Positions 37,371 to 45,512 of a stretch of DNA of 64,000 nt are shown piece by piece. The first letter of the stretch is position 1; each line of letters starts with the position of its first letter. A model generated the notes under the pieces. That model worked only from the letters and a program-made list of their open reading frames with translations. It made no database searches and was not told the origin of the DNA. The DNA comes from Gordoniibacillus kamchatkensis (lineage in GTDB: Bacteria; Bacillota; Bacilli; Paenibacillales; NBRC-103111): positions 1-64,000 of the forward strand of contig NZ_JXAK01000021.1 in assembly GCF_000829455.1 (NCBI RefSeq). The letters are read 5' to 3'. A program made the translations under genes and the position numbers.

Positions 37371-38293
37371 TTATCGCTTAAATCAAACGACATCAAATCC
37401 CGTCCAACGGTAATGGGGCCATTGAAAATATCTTTCATTCCGGCTATATAAGCCTCCTCGGCTGATTCGGCAGCAGCCGGTGCCGGTATATGATGAGTCA
37501 GCACAAGATGCTTTACTCCGGCCTTGGCGGCGATCTCGGCCGCTTCCAGCGTAGTCGTATGATATTTCGCCGGATTGGAAAGAGCTTGCGCATACTCGGG
37601 ATACTGTTCGATTAATCCGTCCAACCACTCTTTGTTGTAAGCCTCGTGCACCAATAAATCGGCTCCGCGGCTATGCTCAACCATATTCGGCACGGGAACG
37701 GTATCGCCCGATATGACGACGGTTTTCCCGTTGTATTCGAACTTATAAGCAATGGCAGGATAAACCGGGCGATGGTCGACCTCGAAAGCCGTAATCCGGA
37801 TGCCTTCCTTATCGTATACAATACCTTCGTTTCGCTCCGTGTAAACGATTTGCGAACCTGCTTCATCCGATAGATTGTAGCTGACTCTAAGCTTGACATC
37901 AAACTCGAACGATTCCCGCATCTTGCCTATAATTTCCTTGGTCGACTCCGGACCGTATACATGCATGGGCGTCGAGCGGCCTTTATAAACACGTTCGGGA
38001 GTAATGTGCGTTCTCCAGCTCGTAATGAAAACATCGAAGAAGGCGGAATTATGATCGTAGTGATGATGGGTAAATAATACGTCGGATACCCGCTGCGGCA
38101 TCACTCCCGCTTTGATCATTTGATCCACGGCCGCACCGCCGCAATCCACCAGGAAGACTTTGGATCCGGCAAGGACGACAACCCCGGGTTTGGCGCGGGC
38201 ATAAAAGGCGCGCGGCGAGCCGGTGCCAAGAAGAATGACCTTGAGATGCTCATGGTAATCAGGCAGTACGTTTTCCTGTGGCTGAATATGCAT
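37367..38293 (-). CDS. MBL-fold metallo-hydrolase (RNase Z-like group)
   Basis: 308 residues, ATG preceded by GGAGG. The zinc motif HxHxDH is FTHHHYDH (H76, H78, D80, H81), with VILLGTGSPRAF at the N-terminus and VVISGDTVP and VLTHHIP further on, giving the usual later metal ligands. The arrangement follows the RNase Z/arylsulfatase-like group, but the long exosite arm of true tRNase Z is not evident. The function is likely hydrolysis of an ester or lactone. It is separated from the Crp/Fnr gene by 193 bp, in which no feature stands out. Confidence 0.85.
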   Translation of the reverse strand: MHIQPQENVLPDYHEHLKVILLGTGSPRAFYARAKPGVVVLAGSKVFLVDCGGAAVDQMIKAGVMPQRVSDVLFTHHHYDHNSAFFDVFITSWRTHITPERVYKGRSTPMHVYGPESTKEIIGKMRESFEFDVKLRVSYNLSDEAGSQIVYTERNEGIVYDKEGIRITAFEVDHRPVYPAIAYKFEYNGKTVVISGDTVPVPNMVEHSRGADLLVHEAYNKEWLDGLIEQYPEYAQALSNPAKYHTTTLEAAEIAAKAGVKHLVLTHHIPAPAAAESAEEAYIAGMKDIFNGPITVGRDLMSFDLSDN

Positions 38294-38486
38294 CGATATA
38301 CCTCCATAATTGCGGCTACTTGCCGTTTCTTACACCTTGCAACAGCGTTAACGGGCCGAGAATGGACACGAACTCACAAGGTTTGCTCGATTGCAGGAAA
38401 GCTCCCGCCGTCTCGCTGATGAAAAATAGTATAAATGCCTTGCAATACGAACAAGATCCATCCTCCACTATTCCATTTAAGCCCTG

Positions 38487-39167
38487 TTACAGGTTGGACA
38501 TAAAGTGCTGAGAATCCGAAATGACGACGCGTTTTTTCTCATATTGAATCACGCCCTGCTCGCGCCATCTGCTTAGCGTTTCCGAGACGGTTTGCCGGCT
38601 GCAGCCGATGATGTACGATATTTCTTCATGGCTTAGCGACAAAGCCACCTCAATTTCGGTTCCTTTCACTCTTCCCAGCTGCATCAGTAAATGAGCCAGT
38701 CTCCAAGCGACAGGTCTGGAAATCAGCGTTTCTACATAACGCTGGGTCGACAACAGTCGTCTGGCGTTGGTCACTGTAAGCGCATATAACACATCGGGCT
38801 CCCGCATTACCAAATTCGTAAATTGGGAAGCAGCGAGAGCGAGCACCTGGCTGTCAATTATACAGCGCGCATACCGCTGACGTTTTTGCCCTGCCAGCAC
38901 CTCCGCCATGCCGAAAGCTTCGCCCGTATGGCGCAAAAACAGCGTGATGCCCTGTCCCTCTTGAGCTGACTGGGAAATCTTGACCAAACCGTCCTGCACA
39001 AAAAATACTTCTTGACACTCGTCATCTTCCCTGAAAATGACCTCATTCTTCTTGTAATGCCGCAACGTTCCATATTGCTCGAACAATTGGGCTATCAGCT
39101 TCTCCTCCGTGCGATCATCGCTCTTATTTGTCTTATCCGAGGAAGGAGGGAATTGTTCTCTAATCAT
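38487..39167 (-). CDS. Crp/Fnr family transcription regulator
   Basis: 226 residues. A cyclic-nucleotide-binding-like beta roll spans about 25-140 (RHYKKNEVIFREDDECQEVF). A long dimer helix and a winged HTH follow at about 160-220 (LSHEEISYIIGCSRQTVSETLSRW). The N-terminal region lacks the Cys cluster of Fnr, so oxygen sensing through an iron-sulfur centre is unlikely here. No cAMP pocket Arg-Ser pair is obvious either. AAGGTG lies 10-11 bases before the ATG. Targets unknown. Confidence 0.85.
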   Translation of the reverse strand: MIREQFPPSSDKTNKSDDRTEEKLIAQLFEQYGTLRHYKKNEVIFREDDECQEVFFVQDGLVKISQSAQEGQGITLFLRHTGEAFGMAEVLAGQKRQRYARCIIDSQVLALAASQFTNLVMREPDVLYALTVTNARRLLSTQRYVETLISRPVAWRLAHLLMQLGRVKGTEIEVALSLSHEEISYIIGCSRQTVSETLSRWREQGVIQYEKKRVVISDSQHFMSNL

Positions 39168-39222
39168 GGCGGGCTCACACCTTCTGGCAGGGATGCTTCT
39201 AATTCCGAGTTATCTTATTGGC

Positions 39223-39251
39223 ATTATAAATAATTTTCCGCGTAAAAAACA
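39223..39251 (-). promoter_or_regulatory. Promoter of the Crp/Fnr gene
   Basis: Perfect TATAAT on the minus strand (39223-39228), 17-bp spacer and a weak TGTTTT (39246-39251), 56 bp before the ATG. The 343-bp gap 39168-39510 also holds a GGCATGG/CCATGCC hairpin at 39283-39300 and the GH43 terminator. Confidence 0.45.
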
Positions 39252-39455
39252 GTCGGCTACCCGACAAAATGCAAAATAAATAGGCATGGCCATCCATGCC
39301 TTCGGCATACCCCTTCAACATTATCATGGAATTTCCCCTCCCTGTCGGCCAAAATACCAAGTGGATATCGGGAGGATTGTCGCGCGCCTCAGTGCCAAGT
39401 TAGCAAAACCGTTTGCCGATGCCTCACATCCATCCTATGCAACGTTGCGATTCAT

Positions 39456-39504
39456 GAAAAATCACCCTCTTCCAGGCCGTGTAGACCTCGGAAGAAGGTG
39501 ATTT
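39456..39504 (-). terminator. Terminator of the GH43 gene
   Basis: Two 15-base arms (39459-39473 and 39490-39504) pair with one C-A mismatch, and the minus strand continues into a T tract. It starts 7 bp after the GH43 stop codon. Confidence 0.8.
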
Positions 39505-39510
39505 CGCCGT

Positions 39511-42500
39511 TCATTGTACCGGATTTTGCGTCACTTTGAAGTTATCGATATAGCTTTCGCTGTTGAAGCTCCTCACTCCTGCCTTACCATGCGTGAAAGC
39601 TGTATCGCTCCGATCCGTATAATCAATTAGCGGTTTATCCATGTCGCCGACAAATACCCTGATTCGTGTCCCGCTCGTCACAACTTTCATATGCTGCCAC
39701 TTGCCGGCCATTCCGGTCAACGATACTTGGGCCAAGTCCTGAAAATTGTAATTGAATTTGCCCAGATGCACGCCGTCGGCGCTCAGGTAAGCCATGTAGC
39801 CTTGAAGGAAATCGTTGCGGTTCTGCGAAAGCAGCGTGCCGTCAGCGGGATTGTTCACATAGACAAGGACACCTGCATTTCCTCCGGTTTTCGTATTCGC
39901 CCCCAATTGGATATCCGTCTCCACCGTATAGTCCGACCAGCGGCTGTCGCCAATGACCGATTTCGGATACCCTTGCGGCTGCGATTTGTAAACGGCTTGT
40001 TTGGGAACGGTAGGATCGTTATGGAAACGGAAGCTGTAAAAATCGAATTCGCCGGTTACGATTTCCACCTTGATCGTGTGACGTCCTGCAGGAAGGGAAA
40101 CTCCCTCTCTGGTTATCGTTCTCCATTCATGAAAACCGCCGGTATTCGGCACATTGATGATGCCGGTCAAGTCGGTTTGATCGTCAAGCCAAAGTCTGGT
40201 CTGGACTCCGTCCATACCGGTAGCCACTCTCAAATCCAGCTTGTAGGTGCCTGCTTCAGCGATATCTACGTTGTATTTCAACCATTCCCCGGTCTGGTTC
40301 CAGCCCGTCGTATACCCTTCCGGGAGCAGCCGGATATCGACATCGTCAGTCCGATACAGACCGCGGATGTTTCCGGGCGTGTTGTCGTGGTAGGCCACCC
40401 CTTCCCCGCCGTTCATGTAATCGACTGCATATACGGTACCCGGAACCGTATGCGTGTCGTCTGAAGGATAAAACGAAAGGCTGGCAAAATCGTATTCTCC
40501 CTTCACAATTTCCACCTTGATGGTATGGTCGCCTTCCGGCAGCGTTAAGTCGCCCAGCTTCACATTCGTCCAGTTGTTCCAGCCAGCGGTGTTGGGGATA
40601 TTCACGACACCGGTCAGATCGGTCTTATCATCAAGCCACAAACGGATTTGCCCTCCGTCAAGCGCCGTTGCGATCCGCACGCTGACATTGAAAGTTGCGG
40701 TTTTGGCGACATTGACATTGTATTTCAGCCACTCTCCGGTCTGATCCCAGCCGACGTTCCAGCCCCCTTTCGGGTTGACGCGAATATCGACGCCATCATT
40801 CCGATATTGACCGCCGATATTCGCGGCCGTATTGTCATGGTAACCGACGCCTTCGCCGCCCGTGTTATAATGGACGGCCTCGATAATGCCCGGAATCGGT
40901 TTGGGCACGTCGAACGATACGAACTTCAGCCGGGCAAAATCATACTCGCCCTTGACATTTTCGAATTTGATCGTATGATGGCCTTTCGGCAAATAGAAGC
41001 TGCGGGACAGCGTCGTCTGCCAATTGTTCCAGTCTCCCGTGCTCGGAATATTGACCGCGCCGGTCAAATCCGTCTGATCGTCCAGCCATATCCGCGCTTG
41101 ATTGTCCGTATAGGTGGTGGCTGCCGTTATTTCAACCCTATACATGCCGGAGCGCTTCACATCGATGTTGTATTTGAGCCATTCGCCCGCCTGATTCCAG
41201 CCTACATTAAGCCCGTTGAAATTGGTGTTCGTCCGGATATCGACGGAGTCGCTTCGATAGGCGCCGCCTATGTTATCGGGCGTGTTATCGTGGTAGGCGA
41301 CCCCTTCCCCGCCCGTATTGTAGAACGGAGCCTCGATGATGCCCGGAACCGGTTTGTACAAGTCGAACGGAGGCTCTTCGCCGGTAGAAACCCGCCAGCC
41401 CGGTTCGAATTTCTTCCAGTCATTATCGTTTCCGTCGTTAAAATCTTCGCTCATCGGCGTTACCGCCTCGGAACGGCTCAGCTTCAACGAGGCAAAATCG
41501 AACGTTCCGCCTAATGAGACCACTTTGAGCTCATGGAGACGTTGCGGAAGCCGGACGTTCTTGATCACCAGGTTATCCCATTGTCCCGCGCCGCCCGTCG
41601 CAGGGAGACGAACCGCATCCGTCAGTTCGGTCGAATCGTCAAGCTCCAGCTTAACCCGCGCGTCTGCTGCTGCGGCGTACCGGATTTCAACATCGTAGGT
41701 TCCCGCCTCGGAAACGTTAATGTTATACGGCAAATTCCCTGCATGGAATGAGGCAACATGGTAACCCCCATCCGAATCTTTGGCGATCCCGATCGGTTCG
41801 CTTTTGCTATCGGAGGAATTGCCCATTCCCCTCGGTTTGTAGTGCACGGCTTGAATCTCGCCCGGAACCGGCTTGTAAGCCTCGCCTGCGCCGCTGCCTC
41901 CTACCTTGTTGCTAAACGCGACGTAGCCGAACTCCGCGTGTGCATCTGCCGTCATGTATCCGATCCTGCCTTTGCCCGCAAGCTCGGCGGAACGGGTCAT
42001 CTTCAACATGCCGTCTACATAAATTCTATAATCGGAGCCTTCCTTCTCGATCCGGATCGAATGCCATTTCGTATAATCGTAGCCATCCGGAAGCGGAGCG
42101 GTCATCCGTTCCGTATCCTTGCCGTTCACCCGAAAGACGGTTTCCAGACGATTTTGATTGCGGTTAAGGACCGCGACTCCATAATTTCTCTCGTTCGTAT
42201 AGGAAAATATTGCGCCCATAAGAGGATTTGCGCTGTCGCCTTGTTCGATTTGCTTCATATTGAATTCCGCCGTAAAGTTGTCACCGGTCAACTTCTGAGA
42301 CAGCAACATATGCGGCTGCTCCGGTTCGCCCGTTTCCGTTTGAACTACCGTGCCGTCGCTTGTAATCCCCCATTTTCCTCCGCCCGTAACCTTCCAATCG
42401 TCTCCCAATTCCTTTCTTTGGAACCGGTCGCTGAAATCGGGCATGGCCGGATCGGGTTGCTCGGATGTCGTCGGCCCCAGCACGAACATCTTGTCCCCGT

Positions 42501-43368
42501 TCCATACGATCCGATCCAGGTTCAGATGCCGTCCCGGATTTGCGTGGCTGTGGTAAACGATATAATCAGAGTCCAAATCGGGGCCGCGAACGATGGTGTT
42601 GTGTCCAAGCCCCACGTGATCGCTTTCCGTGTCGAGCAGAATAGGGTTCTGGGAGGCGGCCGGCACGAAGCCCGTCAGCGGACTTGTACTGCTCGCGTAA
42701 TCTATCCGGTAGGCGTCGCTCCATACGTGGTTTCCGGTATAGGTCATATAGTATTTGCCGCCCCGTTTGAATACCGTCGGCCCCTCGGTCCATCCTTTCA
42801 TCGTGGCCCCGGTGTTTATATTCTGCCCGAACGTATACGGGTCGGACATGGGCCTGGCGTCGATGTTGCCATTGCCCGTGCTGTAGAAATACCAGTGCCC
42901 GTCATCGTCAATGAACACGTCTCCGTCAATGCCGTTTACCTTGTTTCCCGTTTGAGGCGTGAACGGGCCTGTAGGACTCGAGCTCTTCAGAACGCGATGA
43001 CCGCGTTGAGTGGTGCCGTCACCCTTAAGCAAAGCCGTATACATGTAGAAATCGCCATTCCAGTAAACGACCTCAGGTGCATAGGCCCCTTTCGTAACAG
43101 GATCCGTTGTGCAAAGTCCGCGATACTCCCAGTGAACGAGGTCTTCAGACGACCATACCTTCACTCCCGGCTTATCATCCACCGTACTGGTATAGAGATA
43201 GTAGACACCGTTAAATTTCAAGACGAACGGATCGCCTTCCCCATAAAAATTCCCATTATCCCAAAGCCACGATTCCGGAACGATTTGCGGATTGCTGTAG
43301 GAGAACCCCGTTGCCGGAAAGGATAAGATCCATACTAGAGCAATCAGTCCAGTCAACCATTTTTTCAT
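39511..43368 (-). CDS. Secreted multidomain GH43 glycosidase with LamG-like and four CBM6-like modules
   Basis: 1,285 residues with a signal peptide (about 1-24); GAGGAG precedes the ATG. The five-bladed GH43 catalytic domain spans about 27-310, with candidate base D46 (GEGDPFV), modulator D148 (GIDGDVFIDDDG) and acid E195 (WTEGPTVF). A LamG-like jelly roll (about 315-495) follows. CBM6-like modules start near 498, 669, 821 and 973; the last three share GGEGVAYHDNT, GEWLKYN and LDDQTDLTG-type strings. A second LamG-like domain ends the protein (about 1122-1285). It probably removes arabinose or xylose from plant cell-wall polysaccharide outside the cell. No wall anchor seen; monocistronic. 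Confidence 0.9.
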   Translation of the reverse strand: MKKWLTGLIALVWILSFPATGFSYSNPQIVPESWLWDNGNFYGEGDPFVLKFNGVYYLYTSTVDDKPGVKVWSSEDLVHWEYRGLCTTDPVTKGAYAPEVVYWNGDFYMYTALLKGDGTTQRGHRVLKSSSPTGPFTPQTGNKVNGIDGDVFIDDDGHWYFYSTGNGNIDARPMSDPYTFGQNINTGATMKGWTEGPTVFKRGGKYYMTYTGNHVWSDAYRIDYASSTSPLTGFVPAASQNPILLDTESDHVGLGHNTIVRGPDLDSDYIVYHSHANPGRHLNLDRIVWNGDKMFVLGPTTSEQPDPAMPDFSDRFQRKELGDDWKVTGGGKWGITSDGTVVQTETGEPEQPHMLLSQKLTGDNFTAEFNMKQIEQGDSANPLMGAIFSYTNERNYGVAVLNRNQNRLETVFRVNGKDTERMTAPLPDGYDYTKWHSIRIEKEGSDYRIYVDGMLKMTRSAELAGKGRIGYMTADAHAEFGYVAFSNKVGGSGAGEAYKPVPGEIQAVHYKPRGMGNSSDSKSEPIGIAKDSDGGYHVASFHAGNLPYNINVSEAGTYDVEIRYAAAADARVKLELDDSTELTDAVRLPATGGAGQWDNLVIKNVRLPQRLHELKVVSLGGTFDFASLKLSRSEAVTPMSEDFNDGNDNDWKKFEPGWRVSTGEEPPFDLYKPVPGIIEAPFYNTGGEGVAYHDNTPDNIGGAYRSDSVDIRTNTNFNGLNVGWNQAGEWLKYNIDVKRSGMYRVEITAATTYTDNQARIWLDDQTDLTGAVNIPSTGDWNNWQTTLSRSFYLPKGHHTIKFENVKGEYDFARLKFVSFDVPKPIPGIIEAVHYNTGGEGVGYHDNTAANIGGQYRNDGVDIRVNPKGGWNVGWDQTGEWLKYNVNVAKTATFNVSVRIATALDGGQIRLWLDDKTDLTGVVNIPNTAGWNNWTNVKLGDLTLPEGDHTIKVEIVKGEYDFASLSFYPSDDTHTVPGTVYAVDYMNGGEGVAYHDNTPGNIRGLYRTDDVDIRLLPEGYTTGWNQTGEWLKYNVDIAEAGTYKLDLRVATGMDGVQTRLWLDDQTDLTGIINVPNTGGFHEWRTITREGVSLPAGRHTIKVEIVTGEFDFYSFRFHNDPTVPKQAVYKSQPQGYPKSVIGDSRWSDYTVETDIQLGANTKTGGNAGVLVYVNNPADGTLLSQNRNDFLQGYMAYLSADGVHLGKFNYNFQDLAQVSLTGMAGKWQHMKVVTSGTRIRVFVGDMDKPLIDYTDRSDTAFTHGKAGVRSFNSESYIDNFKVTQNPVQ

Positions 43369-43509
43369 TTACTTTAAACTCCTCTCGACTGCGGTTGATT
43401 TTCAAGACGGAACTAATTGTAAATAATAGCCCCTTCCGTTCATGTTTGACGGCCATTATCCGGCATAAGCCTGCGTATCCCAACCTTTCATCTCGGACAT
43501 CCAGCCGAA

Positions 43510-43542
43510 AGAAAGCGCTTTCTAGATGTTGTACTAATTATA
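43510..43542 (-). promoter_or_regulatory. GH43 promoter -10 and downstream cre-like palindrome
   Basis: TATAAT on the minus strand (43537-43542) is followed by AGAAAGCGCTTTCT at 43510-43523, a perfect palindrome with the cre core GAAAGCGCTTTC. Its position after the -10 fits roadblock repression by CcpA. No good -35 is visible. The start codon is 142 bp further on. Confidence 0.55.
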
Positions 43543-43582
43543 GGAGATCGCTTCCCGCTGGTGGTTCCAAATATTTGACTTT

Positions 43583-43762
43583 CTATTCTACTTTTTTGAT
43601 ATGAAATGGAAAATTATCAACTGGCGAATCCAGTATTATTATTTGCCTACGTCCCATGAGCAAGATAGAGCGAATGGCGGCCAAGTAATCCTTTGCGATC
43701 TCGGCTTCAGCAGACGTCTCATTCTCGACCTGCTTAAGGGCATAAAGGAAGACCTCCGTCAA
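43583..43762 (-). other. Possible gene remnant in the GH43 upstream gap
   Basis: In the 625-bp gap 43369-43993, the minus strand has a 59-codon frame from TTG at 43762 containing ALKQVENETSAEAEIAKDY and ending HIKKVE. Composition is protein-like, but there is no ribosome site and the preceding codons contain a stop. An inverted repeat AAGACCTC/GAGGTCTT (near 43749-43793) overlaps it. No family recognised. Confidence 0.2.
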
Positions 43763-43882
43763 TTAGCTTCTCACTACTTCGACAGAGGTCTTGGAACATC
43801 TTGTTAACTAATTGGTCATCCGCAGAAAAAAAAGATGACGGCTGTTTCCCGCGTACAAGCGGCCGATTCCCGGCCTTGCAAT

Positions 43883-43903
43883 GCGAGCTGCGGATGCCGC
43901 AAA
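43883..43903 (+). repeat. Short repeat unit, copy 2 (see 29623-29643)
   Basis: Twenty of 21 bases equal copy 1, including GGATGCCGCAAA. It lies 15 bp before the terminator stem at 43918 and contains the small hairpin GCGG-ATG-CCGC. Confidence 0.45.
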
Positions 43904-43917
43904 TGTAATATAAAAAG

Positions 43918-43949
43918 TAGCTGCTCCCGGTATTCTAAGGGAGCAGCTA
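43918..43949 (-). terminator. Terminator of the rhamnose/fucose-type operon
   Basis: TAGCTGCTCCC and GGGAGCAGCTA form an 11-bp perfect stem; the minus strand then runs into CTTTTTATATTA. It lies 44 bp after the last stop codon of the long minus-strand operon. Its sequence resembles the terminator at 26785-26822. Confidence 0.75.
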
Positions 43950-43993
43950 TTTACATTTTCTGGACGGATTACAGGCTGCACGGCCAAATCCGC

Positions 43994-45139
43994 TTATTCA
44001 CCGGCGATTTCGGACAAATACACAGGCCTGTTCTCGGCCATGGAACGGTATGAGGCAAACACCATCTGCAGAGTCAGCAGATTGTCGGCTACGCTGTTCT
44101 CCGGCTCCCGCTCATCCTCGACGGCGCGCATCAACTCGCCCATTGTGCCCATGAACGCATGCGGGAACCAGCGTCCCTCGAGCGTCGGGCTGTATAATCG
44201 GTCCGGCTGCAATTTGCGGGTGTAGAAGGAGATCGTATCCCCCCTGCCGTTCGGATAGTCATACAGCGCGCCGTTCGTCCCGCGGGCAACACCTTCGGTG
44301 CCTTCGAAGCGAAACGTCGCGTACCAATCCTCCTGCGGCTGCCGGTTGTTGTGGCTGTCATGAATGAGACCGCGCGCGTCGCCTGGGAACTTCATAAAAA
44401 TCATCGTCCGGGTTTCGCCTTTATACGGCTGATTCGGGAATTTGGCACCGTCGGCGTATATGAATTCCGGAGTCATCCCCATAACGTAGCGGATCGAATC
44501 CATATAATGAATGCTGTGGTACATAACTTCCAACGTATCAATGGTCGTTAGCCACGGCCAATTCTCCCACTGCGTCAGAACGTTGACCTGAATGCTGGCC
44601 TGTACCGGCTGCCCGAGCAAGCCCAGCTTCACCAAGCCGCGGCTGGCGCTGATACCCGGCGACCAGCGCATCTGCTGATTGACTGCCGCCTTCACTCCCG
44701 TTTGCGCACAGATGTAGGTGATCCGTTTCGCCGCGGCATATTGCTCGGCCAGAGGTTTCTGGCACAGCATGTGCTTCCCGGCGGCGGCAACCTGCTCAAC
44801 GATGTCCAGCTGGTATTTGGCCGGCACCGCAATGTCCACGATGCGGATCTCGCTGTGCCGCAGCAGGGCGTCAAGCGATTCGAACACGTACGGAATTCCG
44901 AACAACTCAGCTGCCTGTCGGGCTTTGGCCGGATCAGCATCGTAGATGCCTACGACGCGGAAGCCCGCCATGCGGTAAGCCGGCAGGTGACAGCTGCGCA
45001 CGATTTCCCCTGCGCCGACGATTCCAATGCCCATCGACAAATCGCGGGGAAGCTTAATCCGATAATCCAAATCCGGCATATCCTGCGAATCCAACGAAAC
45101 CGACGAATCCTGTGTATACCGATTAGCCTCCAAGCCCAC
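43994..45139 (-). CDS. Gfo/Idh/MocA family oxidoreductase
   Basis: About 381 residues from GTG at 45139 (GAGGGGAG about ten bases upstream); a TTG at 45133 is an alternative, and further in-frame codons upstream overlap the mutarotase gene. Rossmann site GIGIVGAGEIVRSCHLPAYR, the LCQKPLA segment with the conserved Lys, and a C-terminal substrate domain containing TLEVMYHSIHYMDSIRYV. NAD(P)-dependent oxidation or dehydration of a sugar acid is likely. It is last in an operon with a lactonase and L-rhamnose mutarotase. Confidence 0.82.
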   Translation of the reverse strand: MGLEANRYTQDSSVSLDSQDMPDLDYRIKLPRDLSMGIGIVGAGEIVRSCHLPAYRMAGFRVVGIYDADPAKARQAAELFGIPYVFESLDALLRHSEIRIVDIAVPAKYQLDIVEQVAAAGKHMLCQKPLAEQYAAAKRITYICAQTGVKAAVNQQMRWSPGISASRGLVKLGLLGQPVQASIQVNVLTQWENWPWLTTIDTLEVMYHSIHYMDSIRYVMGMTPEFIYADGAKFPNQPYKGETRTMIFMKFPGDARGLIHDSHNNRQPQEDWYATFRFEGTEGVARGTNGALYDYPNGRGDTISFYTRKLQPDRLYSPTLEGRWFPHAFMGTMGELMRAVEDEREPENSVADNLLTLQMVFASYRSMAENRPVYLSEIAGE

Positions 45140-45168
45140 TCCCGATTCTCTCCCCTCTTGTCGGTCGA

Positions 45169-45491
45169 TCAATCCAGGTGAAACAATTCTTCCATGGACG
45201 CCCACCACTCATCGTCTGCGGCCGTATCGAGCCGCTCCTGGCACGGCTTGCAGAGCGCCCACCAGCGTTGTGTCGTCGGATCCTCCGCCATGCGGGCCAT
45301 ATCGCTTCGTAATCGTCGCCGCTATATTCAAAGTAGCTGAACAAGTAACCGTCCTTGTAATAAATCGAATAATTGCTGATGCCGCATTCCTTGATCATCC
45401 GCAGTACGTCCGGCCATACCTCGGCATGCAGCCGCTTGTATTGTTCCAGCCGTTCCGGCCGCACTTTAATCACGCTGCCGTACCTTTTCAT
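45169..45491 (-). pseudogene. rhaM: L-rhamnose mutarotase, single-base frameshift
   Basis: ATG at 45491 opens MKRYGSVIKVRPERLEQYKR, then VWPDVLRMIKECGISNYSIY, close to RhaM in order and length. Near 45303-45305 one base is missing (GCGAT where GCCGAT or GCGGAT is expected). With it restored the frame continues DMARMAEDPTTQRWWALCKP and ends MEELFHLD with TGA at 45169-45171. That gives 107 residues against about 104 for the family. As given, the frame instead runs to 45123. The enzyme interconverts alpha and beta L-rhamnose (L-fucose mutarotases are related), consistent with the adjacent lactonase. Confidence 0.8.
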
Positions 45492-45512
45492 CCAGCACCC
45501 GCTCCTTCCGGA

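Noticed and set aside
41758-43326. 522-codon open frame on the plus strand
   Set aside because: It is antisense to the GH43 catalytic region, is Arg/His/Val/Ile-rich in the way of antisense shadows, and has no ribosome site or recognisable domain.
43601-43807. 68-codon plus-strand frame near the GH43 upstream gap
   Set aside because: No ribosome site, no domain, and it overlaps the more protein-like minus-strand remnant.
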